Positions 1 through 15,487 of a DNA stretch of 64,000 nucleotides are shown here, piece by piece. The first letter of the stretch is position 1; every line of letters begins with the position of its first letter. The stretch lies in contig JAWQFJ010028249.1 of the NCBI GenBank assembly GCA_034096865.1, positions 28,501 through 92,500 on the forward strand. Reading direction: 5' to 3'. The translations under genes and the position numbers were made by a program. Source of the stretch: Theodoxus fluviatilis (lineage: Eukaryota; Mollusca; Gastropoda; Cycloneritida; Neritidae). The notes below the pieces were generated by a model. It worked only from the letters and a program-made list of their open reading frames with translations. It had not been told where the DNA came from and searched no databases.

Positions 1-300
1 CCAGCCCACCCTCCCCTGCCCACTCCTCCCCTGCCCACTCCTACTTCCCACTTCATTCCCACTTCCGCAGCTGTTCCTCCCTGTCTCTAATGTGGTGACA
101 TTGGTGCCTCTTGACTCCACTCATCAGATGTCAGTGTCTCTAGACTGGCAGAGAAATCCTTTATCAATGCCATTGCTACTGGAATTCCTCCCTCCAGTGC
201 TTCTTTCTTTTGGGGTGGTGGGTGGGGGTGGGTGTAGAATTTGTTTAGCCTCGGAATTGAAAAGTTGTCATAATGGTGATTCATTTATATGTATGCATAC
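1..300. other. Non-repetitive flank of the satellite
   Basis: The first 300 bases are ordinary mixed sequence with a pyrimidine-rich start that contains a tandem CTCCCCTGCCCACTC pair. No coding exon could be supported. A minus-strand frame of 65 codons at 87-284 has no recognisable domain. This piece probably belongs to an intron or intergenic DNA upstream of the zinc-finger gene. Confidence 0.5.
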
Positions 301-3300
301 CACACTTCCACACCATGCCATGCCACACCACACCACACCACACCATGCCATGCATCACCACACTATGCCACACCACACCACACCACACCATGCCATGCCA
401 CACCACACCATGCCATGCCACACCACACCACACCACACCATGCCATGCCTCACCACACTATGCCACACCACACCACACCATGCCATGCCACACCACACCA
501 CACCATGCCACACCACACCACACCACACCATGCCACACCACACCACACCATGCCATGCCACACCACACCATGTCATGCCACACCACACCATGCCATGCCA
601 CACCACACCATGCCACACCACACCACACCATGCCTCACCATGCCACACCACACCATGCCATGCCACACCACACCACACCATGCCATGTCATGCCACACCA
701 CACCACACCATGCCATGCCACACCACACCATGCCATGCCACACCACACCATGCCATGCCACACCACACCATGCCATGCCACACCACACCATACCACACCA
801 TGCCACACCACACCATGCCACATCACACCACACCATGCCATGCCACATCACACCACACCATGCCATGCCATGCCATGCCACATCACACCACACCACACCA
901 CACCACACCACACCATGCCACACCACACCACACCACACCACACCATGCCATGCCACACCACACCACACCACACCATGCCATGCCACACCACACCACACCA
1001 TGCCATGCCACACCACACCACGCCATGCCATGCCACACCACACCACACCACACCATGCCATGCCATGCCACATCACACCACACCATGCCATGCCACACCA
1101 CACCACACCATGCCATGCCATGCCATGCCATGCCACACCACACCACACCACACCATGCCATGCCATGCCACACCACACCATGCCATGCCATGCCATGCCA
1201 TGCCACACCACACCACACCACACCACACCACACCATGCCATGCCATGCCACACCACACCACACCATGCCATGCCATGAAACACAACACCACACCACACCA
1301 TGCCATGCCATGCCATGCCACATCACACCACACCACACCATGCCATGCCACATCACACCACACCACACCACACCACACCACACCACACCATGCAATGCCA
1401 TGCCACATCACACCACACCACACCACACCACACCACACCACACCACACCATGCAATGCCATGCCACACCACACCATGCCATGCCACATCACACCACACCA
1501 CACCACACCACACCATGCAATGCCATGCCACACCACACCACACCATGCAATGCCATGCCACATCACACCACACCACGCCATGCCATGCCACACCACACCA
1601 CACAACACCATGCCATGCCATGCCACATCACACCACACCACACCACACCATGCCATGTCATGCCATGCCACACCACACCACACCACACCACACCATGCCA
1701 TGCCATGCCATGCCACACCACACCACACCATGCCATGCCATGCCATGCCACATCACACCACACCACACCATGCCATGCCATGCCATGCCACATAACACCA
1801 CACCACACCACACCATGCCATGCCATGCCACATCACACCACACCACACCATGCCATGCCATCCCACACCACACCATGCCACACCACACCACACCATGCCA
1901 TGCCATGCCACACCACACCACACCATGCCATGCCATGCCATGCCACACCACACCACACCACACCATGCCATGCCATGCCACACCACACCATGCCATGCCA
2001 TGCCATGCCACACCACACCACACCATGCCATGCCATGCCACACCACACCATGCCATGCCATGCCACATCACAGCACACCATGCAATGCCATGCCACACCA
2101 CACCACACCATGCCACATCACACCACTCCATGCCATGCCATGCCATGCCACACCACACCACACCACACCACACCATGCCATGCCATGCCACACCACACCA
2201 CACCACACCATGCCATGCCATGCCACACCACACCACACCACATCACACCATGCCATGCCACACCACACCATGCCATGCCATGCCATGCCACACCACACCA
2301 CACCATGCCATGCCACACCACACCATGCCATGCCATGCCATGCCATGCCACATCACACCACACCATGCCATGCCATGCCACACCACACAACACCATGCCA
2401 CATCACACCACACCACACCATGCCATGCCATGCCACACCACACCACACCATGCCATGCCATGCCACACCACACACCATGCCATGCCATGCCACAAAACAC
2501 CACACCCCACCATGCCATGCCACACCACACCACACCATGCCATGCCATGCCACATCACACCACACCATGCCATGCCATGCCATGCCATGCCACACCACAC
2601 CACACCACACCACACCATGCCATGCCATGCCACACCACACCATGCCATGCCATGCCACACCACACCATGCCATGCCATGCCATGCCACACCACACCACAC
2701 CACACCATGCCATGCCACACCACACCACACCACACCACACCATGCCATGCCATGCCACATCACACCACACCACACCATGCCATGCCATGCCATGCCACAC
2801 CACACCACACCACACCATGCCATGCCATGCCACATCACACCACACCACACCATGCCATGCCATGCCACATCACACCACACCACACCATGCCATGCCATGC
2901 CACACCACACCACACCACACCACACCATGCCATGCCATGCCACATCACACCACAACACACCACACCATGCCATGCCATGCCATGCCACACCACACCACAC
3001 CATGCCATGCCACACCACACCATGCCATGCCATGCCACACCACACCACACCACACCATGCCATGCCTCACCACACCACACCACACCATGCCATGCCACAC
3101 CACACCATGCCATGCCACACCACATCATGCCATGCCACACCACACCATGCCACACCACACCACACCACACCATGCCATGCCAACCCACACCACACCATGC
3201 CATGCCATGCCACACCACACCACACCATGACATGCCACACCACACCACACCACACCACACCACACAACACCACACCACACCATGCCATGCCATGCCATGC

Positions 3301-5160
3301 CAACCCACACCACACCATGCCATGCCACACCACACCACACCACACCATGCCACACCACACCACACCACACCACACCACACCACACCACACCACACCACAC
3401 CACACCATGCCATGCCAACCCACACCACACCATGCCATGCCACACCACACCACACCACACCATGCCATGCCACACCATGCCATGCCATGCCATGCCACAT
3501 CACACCACACCATGCCAGGCCATGCCACATCACACCACACCATGCCATGCCACACCACACCATGCCATGCCACACCACACCACACCATGCCACACCACAC
3601 CACACCATGCCACACCACACCATGCCATGCCACACCACACCACACAATGCCACACCACACCATGCCATGCCACACCACACCATGCCATGCCACGCCACAC
3701 CACACCATGCCATGCCACACCACACCACACCATGCCACACCACACCATGCCATGCCATGCCACACCACACCACACCATGCCATGCCACAGCACATCATGC
3801 CACACCACACCATGCCATGCCACACCACATCATGCCACACCACACCATGCCATGCCACACCACATCATGCCACACCACACCATGCCATGCCATGCCACGC
3901 CACACCACACCATGCCACACCACACCACGCCACACCACATCATGCCACACCACACCATGCCATGCCACACCACACCATGCCATGCCACACCACTCCATGC
4001 CACACCACACCACACCACACCACACCATGCCACACCACACAATGCCATGCCATGCCACACCACACCATGCCATGCCATGCAACACCACACCACACCATGC
4101 CACACCACACCATGCCATGCCATGCCACACCACAGCATGCCACGCCACACCACATCATGTCACACCACACCACACCATGCCATGCCACACCACACCATGC
4201 CATGCCACACCACATCATGCCACACCACACCATGCCATGCCACACCACACCATGCCACACCACACCACATCATGCCACACCATGCCATGCCACACCACAC
4301 CATGCCATGCCACACCACACCACACCATGCAACACCACACCATGCCATGCCATGCAACACCACGCCACACCATGCCACACTACACCATGCCATGGCATGC
4401 CACACCACACCATGCCATGCCACACCACATCATGCCACACCACACCATGCCATGCCACACCACACCACACCATGCCACACCACACCACACCATGCCACAC
4501 CACACCACACCATGCCATGCCACACCACACCACACCACACCATGCCACACCACATCATGCCACAGCACACCATGCCATGCCACACCACACCACATCATGC
4601 CACACCACATCATGCCACATCACACCCATCATGCCACCCCACATCACACCACACCACATCATGCCACACCACATCATGCCACACCACACCATGCCATGCC
4701 ACACCACACCATGCCATGCCACACCACACCACACCATGCCATGCCACACCACACCACACCATGCCACACCACATCATGCCACACCACACCATGCCATGCC
4801 ACACCACACCATGCCATGCCACACCACACCATGCCATGCCACACCACACCATGCCACACCACACCTTGCCATGCCATGCAACACCACACCACACCATGCC
4901 ACACCACACCATGCCATGCCATGCCACACCACACCATGCCATGCCACACCACATCATGCCACACCACACCATGCCATGCCACACCACACCATGCCATGCC
5001 ACACCACATCATGCCACACCACACCATGCCATGCCACACCATGCCATGCCACACCACACCACACCATGCCATGCCACACCACACCATGCCATGCCACACC
5101 ACACCACACCATGCCACACCACATCATGCCACACCACACCATGCCACACCACACCATGCC

Positions 5161-5760
5161 ATGCCACACCACACCATGCCACACCACACCACACCATGCC
5201 ACACCATGCCATGCCATGCCATGCCACACCATGCCACACCACACCATGCCACACCACACCATGCCACACCACATCATGCCACACCACACCATGCCATGCC
5301 ACATCATGCCACTCCACACCATGCCATGCCACACTACACCACACCACACCACACCATGCCACACCACACCATGCCACACCATGCCATGCCATGCCATGCC
5401 ACACCATGCCACACCACACCATGCCACACCACACCATGCCACACCACACCATGCCACACCACACCATGCCACACCACATCATGCCACACCACACCATGCC
5501 ATGCCACATCATGCCACTCCACACCATGCCATGCCACACCACACCATGCCACACCACACCCTGCCACACCACACCATGCCATGCCACACCACACCATGCC
5601 ACACCACACCACACCATGCCACACCATGCCATGCCATGCCATGCCACACCATGCCACACCACACCATGCCACACCACACCATGCCACACCACATCATGCC
5701 ACACCACACCATGCCATGCCACATCATGCCACTCCACACCATGCCATGCCACACCACACC
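5161..5760. repeat. 420-bp-offset segmental duplication inside the satellite
   Basis: The order of unit variants at 5161-5340 recurs at 5581-5760. Both copies show the same run of four CCATG units, the same TCATG positions and the same rare CCACTCCACACC variant, with a single visible difference near the end (CACTACACC against CACCACACC). The 420-bp offset is a multiple of five. This indicates duplication of a block of several hundred bases rather than independent drift of single units. Confidence 0.8.
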
Positions 5761-8700
5761 ACACCACACCATGCCACACCACACCATGCCATGCCACACC
5801 ACACCATGCCACACCACACCATGCCACACCACACCATGCCACACCATGCCATGCCATGCCACACCACACCATGCCATGCCACACTACACCACTCCACACC
5901 ATGCCATGCCACACCACACCACACCACACCATGCCACACCACACCATGCCACACCACACCATGCCACACCACACCATGCCACACCACATCATGCCACACC
6001 ACACCATGCCATGCCACATCATGCCACACCACACCATGCCACACCACACCATGCCACACCACATCATGCCACACCACACCATGCCACACCACACCATGCC
6101 ATGCCATGCCACACCACACCATGCCACACCACACCACACCACACCATGCCACACCACACCACACCATGCCATGCCACACCACACCATGCCACACCACATC
6201 ATGCCACACCACACCATGCCATGCCACATCATGCCACAACACACCACACCATGCCACACCATACCATGCCATGCCATGCCACACCACACCATGCCACACC
6301 ACACCACACCACAACATGCCATGCCATGCCACACCACACCACCACACCATGCCATGCCATGCCACACACACCACACCATGAAATGCCACACCACACCACA
6401 CCATGCCATGCCATGCCACACCACACCATGCCATGCCACACCACACCATGCCACACCACACCATGCCATGCCACATCACACCCCACCATGCCACACCACA
6501 CCCCACCATGCCATGCCACACCACACCCCACCATGCCATGCCACATCACACCCCACCATGCCACACCACACCTCACCATGCCATGCCACACCACACCCCA
6601 CCATGCCACACCACACCATGCCACACCACACCCCGCCATGCCACACCACACCCCACCATGCCACCCCACACCACCATGCCACACACCCCCATGCCATGCC
6701 ACATCACACCCCACCATGCCATGCCACATCACACCCCACCATGCCACACCACACCACACACCATGCCACCACACCACACCCCACCATGCCACACCACACC
6801 ACACCATGCCATGCCACATCACACCCCACCATGCCACACCACACCACCATGCCATGCCACACCACACCCCACCATGCCACACCACACCCCACCATGCCAC
6901 ATCACACCCCACCATGCCACACCACACCACACCATGCCATGCCACATCACACCCCACCATGCCACACCACACCATGCCATGCCACATCACACCCCACCAT
7001 GCCACACCACACCACACCATGCCATGCCACACCACACCATGCCACACCACACCACACCATGCCACACCACACCCCACCATGCCACACCACACCACACCAT
7101 GCCACACCACACCCCACCATGCCACACCACACCACACCATGCCACACCACACCCCACCATGCCACACCACACCCTGCCACACCACACCACACCATGCCAC
7201 ACCACACCACACCATGCCATGCCACACCACACCCCACCATGCCACACCACACCTCACCATGCCATGCCACACCACACCCTGCCACACCACACCCCACCAT
7301 GCCACACCACACCACACCACACCACACCATGCCACACCACACCATGCCACACCACACCCCACCATGCCACACCACACCCCACCATGCCACACCACACCCC
7401 ACCATGCCACACCACACCACACCATGCCACACCACACCACACCATGCCATGCCACACCACACCCCACCATGCCACACCACACCACATCATGCCATGCCAC
7501 ACCACACCATGCCATGCCACACCACACCCCACCATGCCACACCACACCACATCATGCCATGCCACATCACACCCCACCATGCCACACCACACCACACCAT
7601 GCCACACCACACCCCACCATGCCACACCACACCACACCATGCCACACCACACCCCACCATGCCACACCACACCCCACCATGCCACACCACACCACACCAT
7701 GCCACACCACACCACACCATGCCATGCCACATCACACCCCACCATGCCACACCACACCACACCATGCCATGCCACATCACACCCCACCATGCCACACCAC
7801 ACCACACCATGCCACACCACACCCCACCATGCCACACCACACCATGCCACACCACACCCCACCATGCCACACCACACCATGCCACACCACACCATGCCAC
7901 ACCACACCCCACCATGCCACACCACACCACACCATGCCACACCACACCATGCCATGCCACACCACACCACACCATGCCATGCCACATCACACCCCACCAT
8001 GCCACACCACACCATGCCATGCCACACCACACCACACCATGCCATGCCACATCACACCCCACCATGCCACACCACACCACACCATGCCATGCCACACCAC
8101 ACCCCACCATGCCACATCACACCCCACCATGCCACACCACACCCTGCCATGCCACACCACACCACACCATGCCATGCCACACCACACCATGCCACACCAC
8201 ACCCCACCATGCCACACCACACCACACCATGCCACACCACACCACACCATGCCATGCCACACCACACCCCACCATGCCACACCACACCACACCATGCCAT
8301 GCCACACCACACCCCACCATGCCACACCACACCACACCATGCCACACCACACCCCACCATGCCACACCACACCACATCATGCCATGCCACATCACACCCC
8401 ACCATGCCACATCACACCCCACCATGCCACATCACACCCCACCATGCCACACCACACCACATCATGCCATGCCACATCACACCCCACCATGCCACATCAC
8501 AACAGCCATGCCACATCACACCCCACCATGCCACACCACACCACACCATGCCATGCCACATCACACCCCACCATGCCACACCACACCCACCATGCCACAT
8601 CACACCCCACCATGCCACACCACACCACACCATGCCATGCCACATCACACCCCACCATGCCACACCACATCATGCCATGCCACATCACACCCCACCATGC

Positions 8701-9080
8701 CATGCCACACCACACCATGCCATGCCACATCACACCCCACCATGCCACACCACACCACACCATGCCATGCCACATCACACCCCACCATGCCACACCACAC
8801 CATGCCATGCCACACCACACCCCACCATGCCACACCACACCATGCCATGCCACACCACACCATGCCATGCCACACCACACCACACCATGCCACACCACCA
8901 CCATGCCACACCACACCATGCCACACCACACCACACCATGCCATGCCACATCACACCCCAAAATGCCACACCACACCACATCATGCCATGCCACATCACA
9001 CCATCATGCCATGCCACATCACACCCCAAAATGCCACACCACACCACATCATGCCATGCCACATCACACCCCACCATGCC

Positions 9081-9300
9081 ATGCCACATCACACCCCACC
9101 ATGCCACACCCCACCATGCCACATCACACCCCACCATGCCATGCCACACCACACCATGCCATGCCACATCACACCCCACCATGCCACACCCCACCATGCC
9201 ACATCACACCCCACCATGCCATGCCACACCACACCATGCCATGCCACATCACACCCCACCATGCCACACCCCACCATGCCACATCACACCCCACCATGCC
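9081..9300. repeat. 80-bp higher-order repeat inside the satellite
   Basis: The 80-bp block at 9081-9160 is repeated base for base at 9161-9240, and its first 60 bases recur at 9241-9300. Each block joins two TCACA-CCCCA-CCATG motifs, a CCCCA-CCATG motif and a CCACA/CCATG run. Sixteen pentamers form one higher-order unit, showing local recent amplification. Confidence 0.85.
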
Positions 9301-12300
9301 ACACCCCACCATGCCACATCACACCCCACCATGCCACACCACACCACACCATGCCATGCCACATCACACCCCACCATGCCACACCCACACCATGCCACAT
9401 CACACCCCACCATGCCACACCACACCACACCATGCCATGCCACATCACACCCCACCATGCCACACCCCACCATGCCACATCACACCCCACCATGCCATGC
9501 CACACCACACCATGCCATGCCACATCACACCCCACCATGCCACACCACACCACACCATGCCATGCCACATCACACCCCACCATGCCACACCCCACCATGC
9601 CACATCACACCCCACCATGCCATGCCACACCACACCATGCCATGCCACATCACACCCCACCATGCCACACCACACCACACCATGCCATGCCACATCACAC
9701 CCCACCATGCCACACCACACCATGCCATGCCACACCACACCCCACCATGCCACACCACACCACACCATGCCATGCCACACCACACCATGCCATGCCACAC
9801 TACACCACACCATGCCATGCCACATCACACCCCAAAATGCCACACCACACCACACCATGCCACACCACACCACACCATGCCATGCCACATCACACCCCAA
9901 AATGCCACACCACACCACATCATGCCATGCCACATCACACCCCACCATGCCATGCCACATCACACCCCACCATGCCACACCACACCACACCATGCCATGC
10001 CACACCACACCACACCATGCCACACCACACCACCATGCCATGCCACACCACACCACACCATGCCACACCACACCCACCATGCCACACCACACCCATGCCA
10101 TGCCACACACACCCACCATGCCACACCACACCCACCATGCCACACACACCCACCATGCCACACCACACCACACCATGCCATGCCACATCACACCCCACCA
10201 TGCCACACCACACCCTGCCACACCACACCCCACCATGCCACACCACACCCACCATGCCACACCACACCCCACCATGCCACACCACACCCACCATGCCACA
10301 CCACCACCATGCCACACACCCCACCATGCCACACCACACCCCACCATGCCACACCACACCATGCCACACCACACCCCACCATGCCACACCACACCCCACC
10401 ATGCCACACCACACCCCACCATGCCACACCACACCATGCCACACCACACCCCACCATGCCACACCACACCCATGCCACACCACACCCCACCATGCCACAC
10501 CACACCCACCATGCCACACCACACCACACCATGCCACACCACACCATGCCACACCACACCATGCCACACCACACCACACCATGCCACACCACACCATGCC
10601 ACACCACACCACACCATGCCACACCACACCACACCACACCACATCATGCCATGCCACACCACACCCCACCATGCCACACCACACCACACCATGCCATGCC
10701 ACATCACACCCCACCATGCCACACCACATCCCACCATGCCACACCACACCACCATGCCACACCACACCACACCATGCCACACCACACCCCACCATGCCAC
10801 ACCACACCCACCATGCCACACCACCCACCATGCCACACCACACCACACCATGCCATGCCACACCACACCACCATGCCACACCACACCACACCATGCCACA
10901 CCACACCACACCATGCCACACCACACCACACCATGCCACACCACACCACACCATGCCACACCACACCCCACCATGCCACACCACATCCCACCATGCCACA
11001 CCACACCCCACCATGCCACACCACACCACACCATGCCACACCACACCCCACCATGCCACACCACATCCCACCATGCCACACCACACCCCACCATGCCACA
11101 CCACATCCACCATGCCACACCACACCCCACCATGCCACACCACACCACACCATGCCATGCCACATCACACCCCACCATGCCACACCACATCCCACCATGC
11201 CACACCACACCCCACCATGCCACACCACACCACACCATGCCACACCACACCATGCCACACCACACCATGCCACACCACACCACCATGCCACACCACACCA
11301 TGCCACACCACACCACACCATGCCACATCACACCCCACCATGCCACACCACACCACACCATGCCATGCCACATCACACCCCACCATGCCACACCACACCA
11401 CATCATGCCATGCCACATCACACCCCACCATGCCACACCACATCCCACCATGCCACACCACACCCCACCATGCCACACCACACCACACCATGCCACACCA
11501 CACCCCACCATGCCACACCACACCATGCCACATCACACCCCACCATGCCACACCACACCACACCATGCCATGCCACATCACACCCCACCATGCCACACCA
11601 CACCACACCATGCCATGCCACATCACACCCCACCATGCCACACCACACCACATCATGCCATGCCACATCACACCCCACCATGCCACACCACACCACACCA
11701 TGCCACACCACACCATGCCACACCACACCACACCATGCCACACCACACCATGCCATGCCACACCACACCCCACCATGCCACACCACACCACACCATGCCA
11801 CACCACACCACACCATGCCATGCCACACCACACCATGCCATGCCACATCACACCCCACCATGCCATGCCACACCCACCATGCCACGCCACACCACACCAT
11901 GCCACACCACACCATGCCATGCCACACCACACCCACCATGCCACACCACACCACACCATGCCACACCACACCCCACCATGCCATGCCACACCACACCATG
12001 CCACATCACACCCCACCATGCCACACCACACCACACCATGCCACACCACACCACACCATGCCATGCCACATCACACCCCACCATGCCACACCACACCACC
12101 ATGCCATGCCACATCACACCCCACCATGCCACACCCCACCATGCCACACCACATCCCACCATGCCATGCCACACCCCACCATGCCACACCACACCCCACC
12201 ATGCCACACCACACCCCACCATGCCACACCCCACCATGCCACACACACCCACCATGCCATGCCACCACACACCACCATGCCACACCACACCCCACCATGC

Positions 12301-15300
12301 CACACCACACCCCACCATGCCACACCACACCCCACCATGCCACACCCCACCATGCCACACCACACCCCACCATGCCACACCACACCATGCCATGCCACAC
12401 CACACCCCACCATGCCACACACCCCACCATGCCACACCACACCCCACCATGCCACACCACACCATGCCACACCACACCACACCATGCCATGCCACACCAC
12501 ACCCCACCATGCCACACCACACCACATCATGCCATGCCACATCACACCCCACCATGCCACACCACACCCCACCATGCCACACCACACCACACCATGCCAT
12601 GCCACATCACACCCCACCATGCCACACCACACCACATCATGCCATGCCACATCACACCCCACCATGCCACACCACACCCACCATGCCATGCCACACACCC
12701 CACCATGCCACACCACACCCCACCATGCCACACCACACCCCACCATGCCACACACCCCACCATGCCACACCACACCCCACCATGCCACACCACACCCCAC
12801 CATGCCACACCACACCCACCATGCCACACCACACCCCACCATGCCACACCACACCCCACCATGCCACACCACACCCCACCATGCCACACCACACCCACCA
12901 TGCCACACCACACCCCACCATGCCACACCACACCCCACCATGCCACACCACACCCCACCATGCCACACACCCACCATGCCATGCCACATCACACCCCACC
13001 ATGCCACACCACACCACACCATGCCATGCCACACCACACCCCACCATGCCACACAACACACCCCACCATGCCACACCACACCACATCATGCCATGCCACA
13101 CCACACCCCACCATGCCACACCACACCCCACCATGCCACACCACACCCCACCATGCCACACCACACCACACCATGCCATGCCACACCACACCCCACCATG
13201 CCACACCACACCCCACCATGCCACACCACACCCACCATGCCACACCACACCACACCATGCCATGCCACACCACACCCCACCATGCCACACCACACCCCAC
13301 CATGCCACACCACACCACACCATGCCATGCCACATCACACCCCACCATGCCACACACACCACACCATGCCATGCCACACCACACCCCACCATGCCACACA
13401 ACACCATCACACCACCACCATGCCACACCACACCCCACCATGCCATGCCACACCACACCCCACCATGCCACACCACACCCATCATGCCATGCCACACCAC
13501 ACCCACATGCCATGCCACACCACACCCCACCATGCCACACCACACCACACCATGCCATGCCACACCACACCCCACCATGCCACACCACACCACACCCCAC
13601 CATGCCATGCCACACCACACCCCACCATGCCATGCCACACCACACCCCACCATGCCATGCCACACCACACCACACCCCACCATGCCACACCACACCCCAC
13701 CATGCCATGCCACACCACACCATGCCATGCCACACCACACCCCACCATGCCACACCACACCCCACCATGCCATGCCACACCACACCACACCACACCCCAC
13801 CATGCCACACCACACCACACACCACCATGCCACACCACACCCACCACGCCAGACAACACCACACCCCATCATGCCATGCCACACCACACCCCACCATGCC
13901 ACACCACACCCCACCATGCCATGCCACACCACACCCACCATGCCACACCACACCCCACCATGCCACACCACACCACATCATGCCATGCCACACACACACC
14001 CCACCATGCCACACCACACCACACACCACCATGCCCACACCACACCCCACCATGCCACACCACACCACACCATGCCACACCACACCCCACCATGCCACAC
14101 AACACCACACCATGCCATGCCACACCACACCACACCATGCCACACCACACCAAACCATGCCACACACACCACACCACCATGCCACACCACACCACACCAT
14201 GCCACACCACACCCACCATGCCACACCACACCACACACCACCATGCCACATCACACCCCACCATGCCACACCACACCATGCCACACCACACCCCACCATG
14301 CCACACCACACCACACCATGCCATGCCACACCACACCACACCACCATGCCACACAACACCACACCCTCCCATGCCATGCCACACCACACCCCACCATGCC
14401 ACACCACACCACACCCCATCATGCCATGCCACACCACACCCCACCATGCCATGCCACACCACACCCACCATGCCACACCACACCCCACCATGCCATGCCA
14501 CACCACACCCCACCATGCCATGCCACACCACACCACCATGCCACACCACACCCATGCCATGCCACACCACGCCCCATCATGCCATGCCACACAACACCAC
14601 ACAACACCACACCCAACCATGCTATGCCACACCACACCCCACCATGCCATGCCACACAACACCACACCCCACCATGCCATGCCACACCACGCCCCATCAT
14701 GCCATGCCACACCACACCACACCACACCACACAACACCACACCCCACCATGCCATGCCACACCACACCACACCCCACCATGCCACACCACACCCCACCAT
14801 GCCACACCACACCCCACCACACCACACCACCACCATGCCACACCACACCACACCCACCATGCCACACACACCACACCACACCACCATGTCACACCACACC
14901 CCACCATGCCACACCACACCACACCCCACCATGCCACACCACACCACACCACACCATGCCACACCACATCTCACCATGTCACATCACACCCCACCATGCC
15001 ACACCACACCACACCATGCCACACACACCACACCCCACCATGCCACCACCACACCACACCCATGCCATGCCACACCACACCCCACCATGCCACACCCCAC
15101 CATGCCACACCACACCATGCCACACCACACCCCACCATGCCATGCCACACAACACCACACAACGCCATGCCATGCCACACCACACCCCATCATGCCATGC
15201 CACACCCCACCACACCATACAACATCACACCCCACCATGCCATGCCACACCCCACCACACCACATAACATCACACCCCACCATGCCATACTACACCATGC

Positions 15301-15307
15301 CACACCT

Positions 15308-15487
15308 CAGCGAATACACATGCACACACACACCACAACACACTACACAACACAAACAGCACACTACACCACAACATACATATACACACCTCACACCACA
15401 CACCAAACCACACAACACTACACACACAACACGACATACTACACCACTCACAGTACACCATCACACACACACACACATACACACACA
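15308..15487. repeat. Degenerate CA-rich edge of the satellite
   Basis: After 15307 the pentamer order is lost and the sequence becomes a CA-rich mix (ACACAC, CACTACAC, ACAACAC) that ends in a short (CA)n run near 15463-15487. It looks like a decayed border of the array or a separate microsatellite that joins it to unique DNA. Confidence 0.75.

Larger units (their letters stand above)
306..15307. repeat. 15-kb pentanucleotide satellite (CCACA/CCATG)
   Basis: About 15 kb consists almost only of 5-bp units read on the plus strand as CCACA and CCATG, with point variants TCACA, TCATG, CCCCA, CAATG and CCACG. The plus strand is nearly free of G except in CCATG, so strand composition is extremely skewed. 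Three zones can be seen. At 306 to about 3120, CCACA and CCATG mix with TCACA. From about 3120 to 6470, TCATG units become common. From about 6478 on, the 15-mer TCACA-CCCCA-CCATG and the dimer CCCCA-CCATG dominate. The 5-bp phase changes only a handful of times before about 6.4 kb but repeatedly after about 10 kb. Stop codons are rare on both strands, so long open frames result from composition. The array probably lies in an intron of the zinc-finger gene, because the first exon seen (16417) needs upstream exons. Confidence 0.97.
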
